This document shows, in pieces, positions 60,501 to 64,000 of a DNA stretch of 64,000 nt. The stretch is from positions 236,026,558 through 236,090,557 of the forward strand of contig OY856409.1 in NCBI GenBank assembly GCA_963693085.1, given 5' to 3'. The notes beneath the pieces were generated by a model that saw nothing but the letters and a program-made list of their open reading frames with translations, was not told the origin of the DNA and searched no databases. The translations under genes and the position numbers were made by a program. Positions within the stretch are counted from its first letter, which is position 1; every line of letters starts with the position of its first letter. The stretch comes from Alisma plantago-aquatica. Taxonomy: Eukaryota; Streptophyta; Magnoliopsida; Alismatales; Alismataceae.

Positions 60501-61970
60501 CCTTTCAAGAGTATTGGGTGTTGAATGATGAGTTCAATGACTTTATGGGAAGAACTTGAAGAATGATCAAAACATTGAAGCTGCACTAAAATCATTTTGC
60601 ATAGTTGCGAGTAAGTTGAATTAGAATCTCTTGGAAATTTCTTCCATATAAAGGAGGAATAAACTCAAAAAGTTTATGGTTTTTAGAACAAACTAGATGA
60701 TAACAATGATGGTACTATAGAACAAGTAGAATATTCTCTACATTCTAATCTTGAGGTTGTCATGTTCAAGAAGAGATGTATCCAACCCAAAAATATAAAA
60801 CTCAATGGGTCATGTTGTCACCTCTTATCTCCACTCCCTAAATAAGATGATATCTAGAAAAAGAGAGATATGTACAAAAGATACTAATGGAACTTGTCAA
60901 GAATATTATTAACATTAAAGGAAGTTATATTTTCTCATCTTGAAGATATGTTTTCTACCAATGAAATGTATGAAGCATTTTGTATTATTTCCAAGCTCTA
61001 CAAACTCACTGTGCACGAGAAAGAGAGAATTAACAGGATATCAACAAAGGAGGAGGTTTTTGTTATAGTTTTAGAGATGGGAAGACTGAAGGCTCCTAGG
61101 TCTAATCGTATGCTAGATATGTTCTATCAACTTAGTGGAATGTGGTGGGTGATTTTTTGGTTAATCTAGTTCATAAATTTGTTATCTCATGATATTTTAA
61201 CAAACACATAACTGAATCCCTAATGGTATTAGTACCAAAGCAAAACCAACTTCTATTGTTGCATGATATTACATTAATAATTTTGTGCAATATTACTTAT
61301 ATATTGATTGGTAATAGTATTGCTAAAGGAATGAGTTAATTTATGAATAGATAGATCTCTTTAGTTAGTATGCTTTTGTTGAGGGTTTTCAAATTGTAGA
61401 CAGTATATTTGTAGTTCAAGAGGTTCTTAATACTATGAGGAAAAGGAGAAGAGGTAAAGGGCTATTGGAAACAAAAACAGATGGGGAGAAGTAATAGAAC
61501 ATTTGGCATGGAAGTTTGTTGAAGACATTCTGATGGAGTTGAATTTGTTTATGAGTTTTAGAAGAATTATAATGTCTTCTCTAAGGTACAACTCCTTTCA
61601 AAATATTTGCAATGAACATGTTTCTTATCCTATCAACTTTAAGAGGGGGTGAGGTAAGAGGATCCTATGTTTCCTTATTTCTTTGTACTTTGTATGGAGA
61701 TGTTATCTCATTTGATACAAAGAATGATTGTGGAATGTAAGTGGAAACCCATTGTCTTGTCTTGCAGAGGACTAAAATTATCTCACATGTCATTTATGGA
61801 TGTCATGGTAATATTTTTTGAAGCCTCTATTAAGAAATTTGAGGTACCTACCAAATGTATGGATAATTTTGGAAAAAGCTCTGGATAGGTGATTCCTTGA
61901 ACCAAATCATGTATTCACTTCTATACTTATGTGAAAAATCAGACATGAAACATGTGATCTGTAAAAGAAT
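60501..61970 (+). pseudogene. LINE-c ORF2, linker and reverse transcriptase remnant
   Basis: Directly after the gypsy target duplication a decayed plus-strand LINE RT is readable with frame changes. YWVLNDEFNDFM (about 60510) fits the linker start; INRISTKEEVFVIVLEMGRLKAPRSNRM (about 61030-61110) is the K-APG-x-DG block, degraded; LVPKQNQ follows; FVLCMEMLSHLIQ (61683) matches the segment behind GDPMSPYLF; and the catalytic FADD is replaced by FMDV (61791-61802), so it is dead. DNFGKSSG and a further KS segment lead to about 61960, where LINE-f interrupts. Order and strand agree with the endonuclease at 19816-20390, so both are probably one old copy. Confidence 0.65.
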
Positions 61971-61973
61971 TTT

Positions 61974-64000
61974 ACTTTTTTTTGATAACTGGGCCGATCC
62001 CGTTTATTAATCATAAGCTTCAGAGTTTACAAGGTTCAGTAGGGACTGTGGAAGGCCCCCCTCCTCACCCGTGTACATGAAATCACCAGCTTTTGCAAGC
62101 TTGGCCAACTAATGTGCTACCAAATTACAGGATCGGCTAACATGAACAAAAGAAACCGAAACAAATTCATCACTAAGAGCTTTTATATCATCTACTATCA
62201 TGCCGAGATGGTCCCTCCTCTCCGCAAGACTATTTAGTGCAGTAATGACTATGCTCGAGTCCGACTCAACCTCAATGGATGTCCAACCAGATTGCTTGGC
62301 TAGCTAGACACTGTCCAACACAGCCAACGCCTCACAAACAACTACACTCCCTCCTCCGCATAGATGTCGACCTCGTGCTGCTACTGTCCCACCCCGATGG
62401 TCACGGATAATGACACCCACCCCTATCTGTGTGCCCATCTTCACCGCTGCATCTGAGTTGATTTTGACAGTCCCCATCATCGGTCTTTTCCAGTGTACAT
62501 CCGTGCTGCCGCCTTGTACTTGTCGCTGTCCCAATTTTGTCTCTCGGGCACTCCAAGTGTCGAGAATATATGCTTGTGCTGCTTGTGTGAACATGGCAAG
62601 ACTCCTCCCATCCTCCTGAAAAAACTTGTGGTTCTTGTACGTCCACATCCCCCACATATTCTCCACGGCCTCCGTGAACTCCTACTGAGATAGACCATCG
62701 TGCAACTCCAAGATTGTTTGCCTAGGAGATTGAATTTGGGCTGATGCAATAATGCTCGCTGCCGATGATGATCTCCAGAGCTTTCTGACTTCTACACAAC
62801 AAAAGAGCATGTGCTGAATAGTTTCCTTCTCCTCATGGCATAGCAGACACAAACCATCCACATGAAAATGTCTATCAAGCAATCTCCCCGTAGTAGCAAT
62901 ACCACCTGTAGTAACCCGCCAAAGAAAGTGAGCAACCTTCGGCGGCCATGTGTGGTCCCAAACAACTTTCTAGATCTTCTCGGAAGACGCCTGTCTGGAT
63001 GCAATAAATTCTCTCTTTCCCAACAGCCCCAACCAGTACGCCGACCTGGTAGTAAATATGCCTCGCCTATCCGGCCACCAGTAAAGCATATCCTTTGGCA
63101 ATCTGATGCTAATAGGAGTGTTCTCAATCAGTCCAAAAATCTCCAGAGGGAAAACTTGGGGTAGTAGCTCCAAATCCCATCGCCATAACTACCGATCTAT
63201 CAACTCACTAACCAGAAAAGGTTGCCTAGAAGCCCCATCCCGTACGGACGCCAAGTTCCCATTGAAATCATAGATCCAGCTATCCTCCCATATTCTGATG
63301 TTCTTACCGTTCCCTACCCTCCATTTAATTCCTTCAAGGATCAAAGCTTTGGCTGCCTATAAACTCCTCCACGTATAGCTCGGATTATACCCCCTTGATG
63401 CCTCCAGTATAGATGTCGAAGGGAAATATCTAGCCTTTAGGACCTTGTATGCCAGAGATGATTGTTTTGTCATAAGCCGCCACACCTGTTTTACGAGAAG
63501 AGCTTGGTTGAAGACATGCATATTTCTAAAACCGAGCCCGCCATCTTTCTTTGGTTTACACAACGACACCCAACACTGCCATGACAACTTCCTTTCCTTA
63601 TCATTAGCTCCCCACCAAAATCTTGCAATGCAGCCTTGTATCTCATCAAGTGTCCCTGCCGGTATCTAGAAAACACTCATAATATAAGAAGGGATGTCCT
63701 GCTCTATAGACTTTATCAATACTTCTTTTCCCGGTTTAGACAACAACTTTTCTATCCAACCTTGAAGTTTCCTCCAAATTCTATCTTTGACAAAGGTAAA
63801 AATTTATTTCTTTGATCTCCCAATAGCCGTAGGCAGCCCCAAATATTTAGCATGTCTATCTACTTGCTTGACTCCTAGCTGGTTTTTAATGGCCTCCTTT
63901 GTTTCTTGCAACACTCCCTTACTAAAATCCACCTCCGTCTTAGAAAGGTTGATTCTTTGACCCGATGCCTGCTCATAATGGATAATGATATTAGCTACAT
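61974..64000 (-). mobile_element. LINE-f: L1-type LINE with RNase H, 3' part, runs off the window
   Basis: A T-run at 61974-61983 is the poly(A) tail of a minus-strand LINE inserted in LINE-c. Its ORF2 is readable from RNase H (about 62100) back to the RT palm at the window edge. The domain style is close to LINE-d (LSKTEV, KYLGLP, PSYIMSVF, FWWGANDKERKLSW), so they belong to related families. The target duplication is not visible because the 5' end is outside the window. Confidence 0.9.
62080..64000 (-). pseudogene. LINE-f ORF2, C-terminal RT, zinc finger and RNase H
   Basis: In one minus frame from the window edge: [32 protein letters not shown], the thumb, [40 protein letters not shown] (63587-63450), the connection (63357-62882), and zf-RVT CLLCHEEKETIQHMLFCC (62850-62790). 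RNase H follows with KINSDAAVK, VCEALAVLDSV, IEVESDSSIV and a C-terminal SRSCNLVAH-LAK motif, of the archaeal-like type that uses His near its end. In-frame stops include TAG at 62304-62306, TAG within the last VAH-LAK motif near 62111, one at 63357 and one near 63662. It is partial and inactive as it stands. Confidence 0.88.

Noticed and set aside
1..64000. A new defence, toxin or biosynthetic system
   Set aside because: All recognisable coding sequence belongs to known retrotransposon families; I see no conserved non-transposon gene cluster.

Overview
The window is plant nuclear DNA, almost certainly angiosperm, made of transposable elements nested in one another. It contains plant L1-type LINEs (some with a downstream RNase H domain), a chromodomain-type Ty3/gypsy element of Tekay/Del type, a Ty1/copia remnant, a CACTA element, several MITEs and an LTR element without genes. 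I found no host gene, tRNA, rRNA or CRISPR array. Nearly every coding stretch carries stops or frameshifts. The species cannot be read from the sequence.

Left part (1-24379). A minus-strand LINE (LINE-a) fills about 1-3080. It is followed by a foldback hairpin (3126-3248), a Tourist-like MITE (3429-3803), a possible hAT-like element (4021-5056), compound microsatellites, and a small TIR element sitting inside a (TA)n tract (5563-5904). A plus-strand LINE (LINE-b, 6420-8004) is cut by a Mutator-like MITE with a perfect 10-bp target duplication (8005-8551). A decayed minus-strand copia element (about 8750-13060) is split by a 2.6-kb CACTA element with a GGA target duplication (10266-12856). About 13-18 kb is AT-rich with nothing recognised. 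An old plus-strand LINE (LINE-c) shows its endonuclease at 19816-20390. A 0.65-kb segment is tandemly duplicated at 22467-23840.

Main block (24380-60495). One Tekay/Del-like gypsy element occupies 36.1 kb, bounded by a perfect CTTTT duplication, with LTRs of about 5.3 kb that together outweigh its roughly 4.8-kb interior. It landed inside LINE-c, whose linker and reverse transcriptase resume at 60501. Two LINEs later entered it: LINE-d (minus, about 29324-35176) in the 5' LTR, and LINE-e (plus, 37712-52530, 18-bp duplication) inside the reverse transcriptase. A 9-kb LARD-like element with two 3312-bp LTRs and a CTAGT duplication (38545-47541) then split the LINE-e ORF1 zinc knuckle. The order is LINE-c, then gypsy, then LINE-d and LINE-e, then LARD. 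The LARD LTRs differ by roughly 2% by eye, against roughly 4% for the gypsy LTRs where sampled, which fits that order.

Right end (60496-64000). The rest of LINE-c (to about 61970) is interrupted by LINE-f (minus, from 61974), which runs off the window. No new enzymatic or defence system is visible. The most notable signals are the arrays of palindromic AACGG/CCGTT boxes and telo-box repeats in the gypsy LTRs, the 4-nt ATGA ORF1/ORF2 overlap in two LINEs, and contrasting stop-codon spectra that suggest methylation-driven decay.
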